Part shown: one piece after another, positions 41,678-53,766 of the stretch | How positions within the stretch are numbered: the stretch's first letter is position 1 | Layout of the letters: the number at the start of each line of letters is the position of its first letter | Assembly (NCBI GenBank): GCA_022791495.1 | Contig: JAAVZE010000133.1 | Coordinates: forward strand, 1 to 64,000 | Direction: 5' to 3' | Origin: Eubacterium sp. | GTDB taxonomy: Bacteria > Bacillota > Clostridia > Lachnospirales > Lachnospiraceae | DNA length: 64,000 bases | The notes under the pieces: generated by a model | What the model was told of the DNA's origin: nothing | The model's input: the letters and a program-made list of their open reading frames with translations, nothing else | Databases searched by the model: none | Translations under genes and position numbers: made by a program

Positions 41678-43318
41678 TCATTCAAACATTGACAAATCAA
41701 TGGCATCTGCCATTGCACTATAACCATCATAAGGATGAAGTCCATCCTCATGGGCATATTTTTCCAAAATGTTCTTGGGATTCGCAGGATCTGCCACTGC
41801 ACTCTCAAAATCAATAATTCCATCTACTCCTGAATCTTCCGAACGCATCCAGTCATTAATCATAGTCCGTACCTGTTCCGATGGTTCTGTATAACTATCA
41901 CTTGTTCCGAATGGAAGAATAGGCGCTCCATAGACCTTAATTCCATGATCATGACACAGCTGAATCATCTTCTTGTACTCCGGAATCAGCAGATTATATT
42001 TGCTCGTTTCCTTAAGGTTCGTTATGTCATTTACTCCAAATAAGATAATGCAGTATTCTACGCCATCATGCTCCAGGAGATCCCTGGCAAATCTGTCCTT
42101 ACCAGCATCCGTCGGATAGGAGCCAAGGATAGAATTTGCCCCGATTCCTTCATTGATAAGTGAGACATGCTTTGTTCCCTCATTTTCCTGTAGTCTTTTT
42201 GCAAAATAGTCAATCCATCTGGTATAACTATCCGGTTTTTTGCCAAGGTACGTCGCATCTGTTCCATAACCATCTGTAATAGAATCACCAAAACATACTA
42301 CTGCCCTGCTGTCCTCTGGAGACCACATAGATACATCTGCAAGGAAAAACCAGCTTGTGGTCGTTTTAGCTGAAGAAAACTTCTCTTCTGATACCTGGTT
42401 TCCAGAGACCTGATATGTAGTCGCCCTTGCACCTCTGTGACCTGTTATATTATCCACTGGTGCCGCGCCAAAATATATAGAAACGGCAATATTTTCTAGG
42501 GCATCCACCGGGAATTCAATTTCATCGGTCAGAATAACCTTTCCTTTAGGGATTATAAACTCTTCCTCACCATTTACTGTCACCGCTGTATCGGTGGATA
42601 CATCTATAGTAGAGGCATCTGCCTTAATCTGCTTGGCAAAATGAAGAGATTGGATCTCCACATCACTTTTCCCATATTGATTCGACAGTCGCAGACGCAG
42701 TTTATTTCCACCTGTTGTTACCCGGATGATTTGACGAACCGTAGTATTCGTGAGTGCCATTTTAGGCATGGCTGAATCTGTGGCATCACATTTTTCCTCT
42801 GCCGTTCCCCAGGTTGTTACCCATTTATACGCCGGCTCTGGTACGTTAGGTGAAGAAGATATATCTGGTATATTAGAGGGAACTGATGTATTCGGTGTGG
42901 CAGTTTCTGATATTGACGGGATCGGTGATGGTGATGGAGTCACTTTAACAGTGCTTTTCCCTTTCACAACAACTTTGCAAGACAGTGTCTTGGATTTTTT
43001 CCCCAACTTGTAAGTTACTTTAATTGTGGCTTTTCCGGCTTTTACTCCCTTAATCTTAGCCGATTTTTTTGTTGACTTCACAACTTTTGCAATATTTTTC
43101 GCCTTGGAAGTCCACTTTACCTTTGCCTTCCTGGAGACATTTTTCAGCTTCAAAGTAACTGTCTTTCCAACACTTACATTCATCTTGCTCTTACTCAGTT
43201 TTGGCGATTTTGCTGCAGCCATACTGGATGGTGATAATAAAGATAGTACCATCGCAAAACTAAGTGTTAATACCCCAATTGTTTTATTCATTTTAGATTT
43301 ACAACCCCTTGAATTCAT
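41678..43318 (-). CDS. Secreted SGNH/GDSL esterase with lysine-rich Ig-like module (likely acetyl-xylan esterase)
   Basis: 546 aa. Signal peptide (about 10-36), BIG_2-like Lys-rich module (about 38-122; LSKSKMNVSVGKTVTLKL, SRKAKVKWTSKAKN), a Ser/Pro/Thr linker (about 124-160), a jelly-roll-like domain starting WVTTWGTAEEKCD (about 165-325), and an SGNH hydrolase domain. Catalytic residues: Ser (about 345) in VCFGDSITDGYG, the Gly and Asn blocks (GIGANSIL, FGVNDI), and Asp/His (about 527) in HEDGLHPYDGY. The family includes carbohydrate acetylesterases, which fits the xylan context; the exact substrate is inferred. Start ATG 43318 has AGGAGGAGG upstream. Confidence 0.87.
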   Translation of the reverse strand: MNSRGCKSKMNKTIGVLTLSFAMVLSLLSPSSMAAAKSPKLSKSKMNVSVGKTVTLKLKNVSRKAKVKWTSKAKNIAKVVKSTKKSAKIKGVKAGKATIKVTYKLGKKSKTLSCKVVVKGKSTVKVTPSPSPIPSISETATPNTSVPSNIPDISSSPNVPEPAYKWVTTWGTAEEKCDATDSAMPKMALTNTTVRQIIRVTTGGNKLRLRLSNQYGKSDVEIQSLHFAKQIKADASTIDVSTDTAVTVNGEEEFIIPKGKVILTDEIEFPVDALENIAVSIYFGAAPVDNITGHRGARATTYQVSGNQVSEEKFSSAKTTTSWFFLADVSMWSPEDSRAVVCFGDSITDGYGTDATYLGKKPDSYTRWIDYFAKRLQENEGTKHVSLINEGIGANSILGSYPTDAGKDRFARDLLEHDGVEYCIILFGVNDITNLKETSKYNLLIPEYKKMIQLCHDHGIKVYGAPILPFGTSDSYTEPSEQVRTMINDWMRSEDSGVDGIIDFESAVADPANPKNILEKYAHEDGLHPYDGYSAMADAIDLSMFE

Positions 43319-43367
43319 TCTGAATTCCTCCTCCTAATTATAATTTTATTAGGCGTTATCTATTGTC

Positions 43368-46300
43368 TTATTGGGAAAAATCTTCTTTTCCTACATAATA
43401 ACTTTCACCTGGACCCATATAAGAGTTTTTTAAATTCTTACTGGTCGGGTAAAGAACAAATTTCTGTAAAACAATCTCCGGATCCATAGAATAAATCCGT
43501 ATTTTATGGACTCCCTCGCTTAATTCTCCCAAATTAACCTTTTTGGTGTGAATTCCATTTTTTACACCATTTGACCAGAGAGAATCCCTCCATGTTCCGG
43601 CGATATAGTTCTTAGAAACCGTATCTACACTTTGCATTTCTCCCTCATCCACAGATACGCCAAACTTCATTGTTACATAATTCCAGTCTACGTTATTGGA
43701 TGGCGCCATATACGCCATTAAACTGTACTTATCTGTTCTGGCTGTCTTTATTGTATATTCTACATATGGTGCATCCTCTGCATTTGTAAACCGCCCTGTA
43801 CAAGGAAATACCTTCAGGGAGGATTTTCCTCGTCCATAATTCTTAATCTCCTTCCATGCAGCCCCGTCAGCAGCTGTTTTAGAATCTGTATAATTTGCTG
43901 CCTCAATAGTTATATAATTATGGGCTTCAATATATGTTTTTTCACTTAAACCTTCCGTATCAATAACAGAGGCAGATATATTTATTTTTACGGTCTGTCC
44001 ATTTCCTGTTATTGTTACTGTACCAGTGCTGTCAGCGCTTAATTTTGAAAAATCCACGCTGATTTCTATGGAATCCTGCTCATTCACTGTGCCGGATCTC
44101 CTACTCATCGTAATCCAGTCAGTAGAAGCTTCCACTTCATAATCAAAGGATGCTGCTCCACTATTCATTACATGGATGCAGTAGGTCTCGTTGTTTATAT
44201 TTGTGAAAGCCTGCAGCTTTGCACTTCCACTTTCATATGCCTTGGAATCCCCCTGTAAACGCACATACATATGTGCTTCGTCTGGAATATCTACATATAC
44301 AGGAACAGGATAAGCACCCTTTGGCCTCCATTCCGGATAACCGACATGTCCTGCATTTTTGGCCTGATACATCATGCCATCCCACTTATTACCCACACCT
44401 CCGGGCATATTTTTATCATAGGTCTGCTCCATCTCCTGATCCAGGGCAATTGCCTCCTCAATGAGAGCTGCATACACATTTGCACTGCTCAGATTCTGTT
44501 TGGCATATGCCTGATTCAATCCGGAATAAATCTGCATCCGATTGATATTTGCTACTGCCACAGCAGGATAATAAATCAATTCATAATACGGCGCCTGTGC
44601 ACGTTCTGGCAGCTTTTCCTTGTATTTGTCTGCCAGTGTAACCAGTCTATCAATCCTCTCCAACATCTCCGTTGCCTCATTGTAATTATCAAGACTGTAG
44701 GTGGTTGAGAAGACATTCTCTGCTCTACGCGTACTATTAATTTTCAAGTATTCTTCAAAAATGGTCACTAAATCCTGAATCCCCTGCTGGTCTGTATCTT
44801 TTCCAAACTGTTGTTCTATCCACTGCCGGGTGTATTGCTCTGTACTGTCTATGTTGCTGCTTCCCCATTTTTCGTAATCCCATGCCATATCCATAAAATA
44901 GGAGATTGCCGATTCCATAGGTTTTAGATCACCCACATTGAGAATCCACATATCATCCACGCCGTAATCATACGCCATAGACATCTGTTCCCACATCTTC
45001 TGAAGCTGCAATGTCTGAACCCACTGATAAGAAGTCGGTGCACCATTATAATCAACATGGTAATACATTCCCCAGCCGCCTTTTCGATCCTTATTCTCCT
45101 CCGTCGGCAAGGTCCTGATATTTCCATAATTGTCCTCTGAAAGCATGACAATCGTATCATCCAGTTCGTTCCAGTCACACAGACCTGGTGTTGCGTCATC
45201 ACCGTACCAGTACTCTTCGACTTCTTTATATAGAGCAAGAAGTGTTGGAGCGTTCTCAAGCCCATTTTCTTTCAAAATACTTTTCTGGTCTAAAATTACT
45301 TCTTTTAAAAGGTTAATATTTTCTTCGACAGAACTTCCTTCTGGAAGCATGGAGGTATCACCATCCCCACGCATGCCAATCGTAATGACATTTTCATACT
45401 TGCCATTTCGCTCTGCCCCTTCTGTGAAAAATTGTTTCAAACCTTCTTTATTCGTATCATAATTCCATTCACCATTTCCGTAATTAGATTTACCTTTACT
45501 CCATTCCTGATGTGCTTTCATCATCGGCTCATGATGAGAGGTACCCATTACAATACCATATTTATCCGCCAGTTGCGCGCTGGCTTCCGGTATTTCCACA
45601 CCATCCGTGCTAAATGACGATGACCACATAGCCGGCCACAAATAATTTCCTTTTAATCGCAAAATAAGCTGAAACACATTTTCATAAAAATACTCATTGA
45701 ATTTTCCACCTTTTTTCTCCTTAAAGAAATTGTTTGCCCAGCTGCCCAGGGCTGGCTCTTCATCATTCAAAAATATACCACGGTATTTTACAGAAGGTTC
45801 TTTTGATGTTACACACAAATTATTTGAATTTAAGGTAATGGCATCTTTCTTTTCTGGTGTTACATCTGCCCAGTAGACCCATGGGGACACCCCAATCAGC
45901 TCGGATATATGAAAAATTCCATATATCGTACCTCGTTTGTCACTACCTGTGACAACAAGTGCCTCTTCTATTCCTTCAACAGGATGTTCCACAAATTCAA
46001 TCTTGTAGGTCTCCCATTTTCCCTTAATTCCACTGACATCCAATTTGCCATGCTCAATCATGGTATCAATGAGCTGATTATTTCCAATACTTCCTACAAT
46101 AATAGGAACACCCGTCATTTTACTGACATCCGTTACAATGTCTAAATCCGCATCTGACACCAGCTTAACATCCTCCTGAAAACATTCGGCTATTAATCTA
46201 AGTCCTTCAAAATCAGCGCCATTCGGATCTAAATACATCTGTTCAGACTTTCCAGCAGAAGCCAGTACATACTCCCGTTGAGGTTTCACTGCTGGCGTTA

Positions 46301-47021
46301 CTGTTTCCTTAGTCGGTAAAGTTGAAACAGCACTTACGTTAGTATTTGCTGGTGTTGATGATGGGTAAACTTTCTTTTTCACAGCTACTTCACAGACTGC
46401 TTTTTTGCCCCAGCCATCCGCCGCAAACACGGTAATCTTCGTCTTTCCCTCTTTTTTTGCTTTTACCACACCCTTTTTACTTACAGATACGATATCTTTA
46501 TCTGCTGCTTTATATATAACATTTTTAACAGTTGCCTTCTTAGGTGACACGTTAGCAGTAAGAACTGTCTGTGCCTCTTTTTGTTCCCCACCTACATATA
46601 ATAACATTTTTTCAGTACTTAGTGTTACTTTTTTTACCTTTTTTAATTTTTTAACTACCTTCACCTGGACATTCGCCTGCTTTTTCCCTGTAACAGATTT
46701 CATGGTAATGGTCGCTTTTCCACATTTTTTTGCTCTCAGCTTTCCATTTTGGGAAACAGAAACCACAGATGGTCTGCTGGACTGATACTTAAGAACTTTA
46801 TCTGATGCTGTTTTTGAATTGACTTTTGTCTTCAACTGATATCTGGTTCCCTTTTTTAAAGTTAAAGAAGTTATCTCTGGTTTTATGAGCGAAACCGGAG
46901 AAACCTTTTTCTTCGTCGCAGCCTCTGTCACAAAGCCGGAAGAAAAACATGACACCGTCAACAGTACAATTGCTAAAAATTTAGCCATAATTCTTTGCTT
47001 TTTGTTGATTAATGTTTTCAT
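43368..47021 (-). CDS. Secreted GH115 alpha-glucuronidase with two BIG_2-like modules
   Basis: About 1217 aa. Start ATG 47021 (MKTLINKKQRIM) has GGAGG 8 nt upstream; an in-frame codon at 47048 lacks one. Signal peptide to about residue 36 (FVTEAAT), two Ig-like modules (about 45-125, ITSLTLKKGTRYQLKTK; about 130-215, VTLSTEKMLLYVGG), a Thr/Pro linker, then the GH115 core. The core has GSDKRGTIYGIFHISELIG, RGIFLNDEEPALGSW, LRLKGNYLWPAMWSSSFS, GTSHHEPMM, TIGMRGDGDTS and LSEDNYGNIRTLP. Compared with the cytoplasmic GH115 it lacks nothing in the catalytic part. It would strip glucuronate from polymeric xylan. The AraC gene is divergent from it. Confidence 0.94.
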   Translation of the reverse strand: MKTLINKKQRIMAKFLAIVLLTVSCFSSGFVTEAATKKKVSPVSLIKPEITSLTLKKGTRYQLKTKVNSKTASDKVLKYQSSRPSVVSVSQNGKLRAKKCGKATITMKSVTGKKQANVQVKVVKKLKKVKKVTLSTEKMLLYVGGEQKEAQTVLTANVSPKKATVKNVIYKAADKDIVSVSKKGVVKAKKEGKTKITVFAADGWGKKAVCEVAVKKKVYPSSTPANTNVSAVSTLPTKETVTPAVKPQREYVLASAGKSEQMYLDPNGADFEGLRLIAECFQEDVKLVSDADLDIVTDVSKMTGVPIIVGSIGNNQLIDTMIEHGKLDVSGIKGKWETYKIEFVEHPVEGIEEALVVTGSDKRGTIYGIFHISELIGVSPWVYWADVTPEKKDAITLNSNNLCVTSKEPSVKYRGIFLNDEEPALGSWANNFFKEKKGGKFNEYFYENVFQLILRLKGNYLWPAMWSSSFSTDGVEIPEASAQLADKYGIVMGTSHHEPMMKAHQEWSKGKSNYGNGEWNYDTNKEGLKQFFTEGAERNGKYENVITIGMRGDGDTSMLPEGSSVEENINLLKEVILDQKSILKENGLENAPTLLALYKEVEEYWYGDDATPGLCDWNELDDTIVMLSEDNYGNIRTLPTEENKDRKGGWGMYYHVDYNGAPTSYQWVQTLQLQKMWEQMSMAYDYGVDDMWILNVGDLKPMESAISYFMDMAWDYEKWGSSNIDSTEQYTRQWIEQQFGKDTDQQGIQDLVTIFEEYLKINSTRRAENVFSTTYSLDNYNEATEMLERIDRLVTLADKYKEKLPERAQAPYYELIYYPAVAVANINRMQIYSGLNQAYAKQNLSSANVYAALIEEAIALDQEMEQTYDKNMPGGVGNKWDGMMYQAKNAGHVGYPEWRPKGAYPVPVYVDIPDEAHMYVRLQGDSKAYESGSAKLQAFTNINNETYCIHVMNSGAASFDYEVEASTDWITMSRRSGTVNEQDSIEISVDFSKLSADSTGTVTITGNGQTVKINISASVIDTEGLSEKTYIEAHNYITIEAANYTDSKTAADGAAWKEIKNYGRGKSSLKVFPCTGRFTNAEDAPYVEYTIKTARTDKYSLMAYMAPSNNVDWNYVTMKFGVSVDEGEMQSVDTVSKNYIAGTWRDSLWSNGVKNGIHTKKVNLGELSEGVHKIRIYSMDPEIVLQKFVLYPTSKNLKNSYMGPGESYYVGKEDFSQ

Positions 47022-47254
47022 AGAATGCCTCCAATCCCATGGATACAAATGGACTTATCCCGTCCACGCGTCCACGTTAAATCTTGCAATATGTTTCGTT
47101 ATGACTTATAATATAGCAAAATAAATAAAATATCTTCACATATATTGTCATAAAACTTGCAGATATTGCTATCTAGTCGGATAATATTAATCCAACCTAT
47201 TGTACAAGATTAAATCGTGCCCCTTTCGGCACTATACCAGAAGGAGAATACCCT
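47022..47254. promoter_or_regulatory. Divergent regulatory region between secreted GH115 and AraC genes
   Basis: 233 nt, AT-rich. It contains a perfect tandem direct repeat CGTCCACG CGTCCACG at 47061-47076 in the 5' leader of the GH115 gene, a GTGCC/GGCAC hairpin at 47217-47232 just upstream of the AraC ribosome site, and GGAT/ATCC around AATATT at about 47179-47193. AraC proteins usually bind direct repeats, so the tandem octamer is a candidate site, though it lies close to the start codon. I could not assign a convincing -35/-10 pair. Confidence 0.5.
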
Positions 47255-48085
47255 ATGATTCATGAATATTCAGATGAAATATCTTATAACGTACTTACGT
47301 CCCGACAAAGTTATGTAAAAGATTTTCACTTACACAATTTTTACGAGTTATTTTTGCTGCTGGAAGGAGAACTCAATTTCTGCATTCAACAAACTTTTTA
47401 TCATTTGATCCCTGGCTCTCTTCTGGTTATTAACGATTTAGAGATTCACAAAGCGATCAATGAAAAGCAAACTCCATATAAAAGAATTTATATCCATATT
47501 CCTCCAGCCTTTTTTCATAAATACAGCGCCAGAGATATGGATCTCTCTGCATGCTTCACAGCACGAAAAATTGGGGAAGGAAATCTGATTCAATTAAAGA
47601 ATCCTGAACTTGCATATTTTTCAAAGCAATTCAAATTGATTGAAGAAAACAAAAAATATACACTGCCAGGGAAAGAATTACTACTAGAAACGTATTTATT
47701 ACAGCTGCTGGTTTTTATTAACAACCTTTTCTGCTACTCTTCCTCCCCATTTGTATCCCAGTACACGCCGACAGTACAGGATATTGTAAACTATTTAGAA
47801 AAGAACTTGCTGGAAAATATTTCACTGGACTCTATTGCCCAGACTTTTTCACTCAGCAAATACCATCTCTGCCATATATTTAAAGAAGAAACCGGCACTA
47901 CTATTTTTAACTATCTTCTTTTATTGCGTATTTCCAAAGCTAAATCCCTGCTCGGTGATGGAAAAAATGTAACTGAAACCTGCTATTTGTCCGGCTTTAC
48001 AAATTATAGCAATTTCATTACTTCCTTTAAAAAGCATACCGGTTACACGCCAAAAAAATATGCTTCCCTCTTCCATCATCCCTAA
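47255..48085 (+). CDS. AraC family transcriptional regulator
   Basis: 276 aa. The N-terminal cupin-like domain (HLHNFYELFLLLEGELNFCI) would bind a sugar ligand. The C-terminal ~100 residues hold two HTH motifs: ENISLDSIAQTFSLSKYHLC and VTETCYLSGFTNYSNFITSF, then KKHTGYTPKKY, the AraC/XylS signature. Placed divergently from the secreted GH115 and next to the CE1 pair, it is the only regulator in the xylan region and a good candidate activator. ATG 47255 has AGAAGGAG upstream. Confidence 0.92.
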   Translation: MIHEYSDEISYNVLTSRQSYVKDFHLHNFYELFLLLEGELNFCIQQTFYHLIPGSLLVINDLEIHKAINEKQTPYKRIYIHIPPAFFHKYSARDMDLSACFTARKIGEGNLIQLKNPELAYFSKQFKLIEENKKYTLPGKELLLETYLLQLLVFINNLFCYSSSPFVSQYTPTVQDIVNYLEKNLLENISLDSIAQTFSLSKYHLCHIFKEETGTTIFNYLLLLRISKAKSLLGDGKNVTETCYLSGFTNYSNFITSFKKHTGYTPKKYASLFHHP

Positions 48086-48092
48086 TGGAAAA

Positions 48093-48128
48093 AAGTGCCC
48101 CATGCCCATATTCAGGCATGGGACACCT
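48093..48128. terminator. Convergent terminator after the AraC gene
   Basis: AAGTGCCCCATGCC (from 48093) pairs with GGCATGGGACACCTT (to 48129) with one mismatch and an 8-nt loop. It separates the AraC gene from the convergent esterase pair. Confidence 0.75.
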
Positions 48129-48140
48129 TACTAGTTCCTA

Positions 48141-49427
48141 TCACTGAAAGATCTGGAGAGCGAAGTTATAAAGTCCGTGTTTCCACACTTTAAAATCATG
48201 TCCACCCTCTGTCACATAGAACAGATGAGGCATCTCATTTTTTTCGAGTACTTTATGGCACTGGCCTCCCAGTGCATTTTCTCCACCCTCACTGATTCCA
48301 TTGTTGAGCATAAGCAGTGTATGGTCTTTATATTCGTCTGGCAGACGGAATGTCTCCTCGGTAAAGAGTCCATCCTCTTTTACACCGTTGGCCTCATAGG
48401 CGAACACCCCAAATCCCGGACTGAAAGCTGCGATATAGCCAAAAGTTTCCGGCATATGAAGTCCGATGTTTAATGATTCCCTGCCACCCATGGACAATCC
48501 TGCGATCGCCGTATTCTTTCTTCCGGTCGCTATAGAATAATTCTCTTCTATATAAGGCATCAGATTGTCGCGAAGATCGTTGATAAAATTATCAAATGCC
48601 GCATAATGTTCCAGGGAAAATTCCGTTACTGCCTTATCATTGGCGCGGGCACGGCAGTTTGGTATAACAATGATCATCTCTTTGGCAAGCCCCTCTGCCA
48701 CCAGGTTTCCAACCACATAAGCAGGATTTCCCTGCAGCCACTCGTCCTCGTCTCCTCCGATTCCGTGAAACAGATATAGCACCGGATACTCCTTCTCTGT
48801 CGTATAATCTGGGGGAACAATCACGTTTACATTCCGCTTCTTACCTGTGGTGGTTGAATAATATTGTTTCTTTACAGCCTTCCCATAGGCTACACCATCC
48901 TGCTTTTTATCAAAATCTGCGGGCACATCATAGGTGATAGGCTGGAGTTCTAATGGCGGTTCCGTCGTCGCTGCCGGAGTCTCTGTGGCCGTTGCCGGCG
49001 GCTGTGATACGTTGGCTGGTGGAGTCTGGGTCGGCACTGCTGCCGTCTGGGCGGGCGGCTGTGTCGGACTTCCCGTCTTAGAAAGAGGCAGCACACACTT
49101 AGCAATGGATTTCACCGTTACCGTCCCCACCTTATTCGTTTTCTTTTTATAGGTTTCTTTCACTGTGATCTTAGCAGTTCCCGCTTTCACTGCCTTCACG
49201 ACTCCTTTTGACGTAACTTTTGCAATCTTCTTATTAGAAGATTTGAAAGAATATTTTGCCTTTTTATTCTTTTTAGCAATCTTAATCTTTTTTGTTTTTC
49301 CGACATTTATCGACATTTTTTTAACTGAAAGCTTTGCCTTGGTCTTCGCATCAGCAGTGATCCCGCCCTGGCAGACCATCGCTGCCATCAGCAGAAAACT
49401 AATCCCCCGAAATATTTTCTTTTTCAT
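48141..49427 (-). CDS. Secreted CE1-type esterase A with lysine-rich Ig-like module
   Basis: 428 aa. Signal peptide (about 1-27), BIG_2-like module (about 29-112; KKMSINVGKTKKIKIAKK, KKAKYSFKSSNKKIAKVTSK), a Thr/Pro/Ala linker (about 118-160) and an alpha/beta-hydrolase of the esterase D/CE1 type. It has YPVLYLFHGIGGDEDEW, the nucleophile Ser (about 311) in AGLSMGGRESLN and His (about 410) in GGHDFKVWKHG. CE1 enzymes include feruloyl and acetyl-xylan esterases. It follows a close paralogue by 17 nt in the same operon, a tandem duplication. Confidence 0.9.
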   Translation of the reverse strand: MKKKIFRGISFLLMAAMVCQGGITADAKTKAKLSVKKMSINVGKTKKIKIAKKNKKAKYSFKSSNKKIAKVTSKGVVKAVKAGTAKITVKETYKKKTNKVGTVTVKSIAKCVLPLSKTGSPTQPPAQTAAVPTQTPPANVSQPPATATETPAATTEPPLELQPITYDVPADFDKKQDGVAYGKAVKKQYYSTTTGKKRNVNVIVPPDYTTEKEYPVLYLFHGIGGDEDEWLQGNPAYVVGNLVAEGLAKEMIIVIPNCRARANDKAVTEFSLEHYAAFDNFINDLRDNLMPYIEENYSIATGRKNTAIAGLSMGGRESLNIGLHMPETFGYIAAFSPGFGVFAYEANGVKEDGLFTEETFRLPDEYKDHTLLMLNNGISEGGENALGGQCHKVLEKNEMPHLFYVTEGGHDFKVWKHGLYNFALQIFQ

Positions 49428-49444
49428 TATCTTCCTCCATTCCT

Positions 49445-50746
49445 CTAAAACAAATATCTGGCAAAGTTATAAAAACCGTTTTTCCACACAACCCAGTCGT
49501 GACCGCCATCTAAGGTATAAAAAGTATGATGTACCCCGTTTGCCTCTAATGCATTATGGTAACGCTGTGGCTCTTCTTTCACCATGCCATCCTGATTTCC
49601 ATTATTTATAAGCAGATACGTGCTGTTCTTATAATGATCCGGCAGAGTAAAGGTCTCTTCTGTAAACAGCCCCTCCTCTGTCAATCCATTATTAGTATAA
49701 GGGAAAATACCGTAAGCCGGGCTGAAAGCACCGATGTATCCCACCTGATCCGGCAGGGAAATGCCGATGTTCAGTGCCACACGTCCACCCATAGACAGCC
49801 CCACAATGGCGGTATTATCCCGCCCCGTAGCCACAGAATAGGTATTTTCTATGTAAGGCATCAGATTATCTCTGAAGTCATCGAGAAACTTGTCAAAAGA
49901 CTGAACATGATCTGGTGCAAATCCATCTGAAGGGTTGGCAGCATCATTCTCACGGCAGCGGCAGTTTGGCATGACAACGATCATTTCCTTCGCCTCACCT
50001 GAGGCAATCATGTTGCCGATCATGTTCTGTACCTTTCCATCGATCCAGTCATTCTCATTTCCCATTCCGCCATGGAACAGATAGATCACCGGATATTTCT
50101 TTTCCTCCGTATAGCCCTCCGGAAGGATAACATTCACATTACGATTCTTTCCTGTTATCGGAGAAAAGTACTGTCTTTTAACCACTTTTCCATACTGGAC
50201 ACCGCTCTGGCTGCTGTCAAGCTTTGCTGGTGTATCCTTGATCTCAGGATTTACCGGCGGTTTTGGTGTGGACGTCAGAGGTGGCTCTGTCTTCCCTGGA
50301 TCCTGTGAGGGTGCCTGGGGAGTAACTACTGGCTTTTCATTTACTGGTGTAGCTGTCGGTGTACCTGCAGGCGTCGGCGTCACCTTCTGCTCCGGTACGG
50401 GTGAAGGCTTCGCTGTTTTCTTCACTGTAACTGACACGGTTCCGATGCTCTTAATCTTTTTTCCCAGCCTTTCTTTCACTGTGATCTTTGCCTTTCCGAC
50501 CTTCAATGCCGTCATTACACCTTTTTTTGAAACTTTCACGATCTTTGTTTTGGACGATTGAAATAAATATTTCGCCTTTTTCTTTTTATTCTTAAGCTTA
50601 ATACTTTTCTTCTGTCCGATATTCATCGTCACCTTTTTGGTTCTGATCCCCGTCTTATTTACTGTTTTTGCGGTAATCAGGGTATTTCCGCTGAACAGAA
50701 CGGAAACCACCAGGGTGACGGCGATAACCCCCGTCATCTTTTTCAT
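49445..50746 (-). CDS. Secreted CE1-type esterase B with lysine-rich Ig-like module
   Basis: 433 aa, the upstream partner of the tandem pair. Start ATG 50746 has GGAGGT 8 nt upstream. Signal peptide, Lys-rich module (about 33-115; TKKVTMNIGQKKSIKLKNKK, KKAKYLFQSSKTKIVKVSKK), Pro/Thr linker (about 118-165) and CE1 domain with YPVIYLFHGGMGNENDWIDG, Ser (about 317) in VGLSMGGRVALNIG and His (about 415) in GGHDWVVWKNG. The block after the linker (SSQSGVQYGKVVKRQYFSP) parallels paralogue A. Divergence in the loops around the catalytic site may reflect different acyl groups. Confidence 0.9.
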   Translation of the reverse strand: MKKMTGVIAVTLVVSVLFSGNTLITAKTVNKTGIRTKKVTMNIGQKKSIKLKNKKKKAKYLFQSSKTKIVKVSKKGVMTALKVGKAKITVKERLGKKIKSIGTVSVTVKKTAKPSPVPEQKVTPTPAGTPTATPVNEKPVVTPQAPSQDPGKTEPPLTSTPKPPVNPEIKDTPAKLDSSQSGVQYGKVVKRQYFSPITGKNRNVNVILPEGYTEEKKYPVIYLFHGGMGNENDWIDGKVQNMIGNMIASGEAKEMIVVMPNCRCRENDAANPSDGFAPDHVQSFDKFLDDFRDNLMPYIENTYSVATGRDNTAIVGLSMGGRVALNIGISLPDQVGYIGAFSPAYGIFPYTNNGLTEEGLFTEETFTLPDHYKNSTYLLINNGNQDGMVKEEPQRYHNALEANGVHHTFYTLDGGHDWVVWKNGFYNFARYLF

Positions 50747-50839
50747 TGTAACTACCTCCAAATTTTATTATATAGTTTTAAAACAAGTATAACATATCTG
50801 AAACAAAACAAAAAGAAAAAATTACTTTATAATACTCAG

Positions 50840-50876
50840 CGGCGCCAGCTTGAATCTAGTTCAAATTGGCACCGCC
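50840..50876 (-). terminator. Imperfect terminator hairpin downstream of the GH2 gene
   Basis: CGGCG, CCA and TTGAA in the left arm pair with TTCAA, TGG and CGCCG in the right arm, with a small internal loop and a 3-nt bulge. On the minus strand a T-rich stretch follows some 20 nt later. It separates the GH2 gene from the CE1 pair. Confidence 0.55.
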
Positions 50877-50887
50877 GGATCAGACTT

Positions 50888-53755
<2,868 letters not shown>

Positions 53756-53766
53756 TTATTTTAGCA

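Noticed and set aside
46405-46785. Long plus-strand open frames opposite the lysine-rich modules (also near 43026, 49165 and 50238)
   Set aside because: They are Phe/Thr/Val-rich complements of Lys-rich sequence, lack ribosome sites and lie wholly inside clear minus-strand genes.
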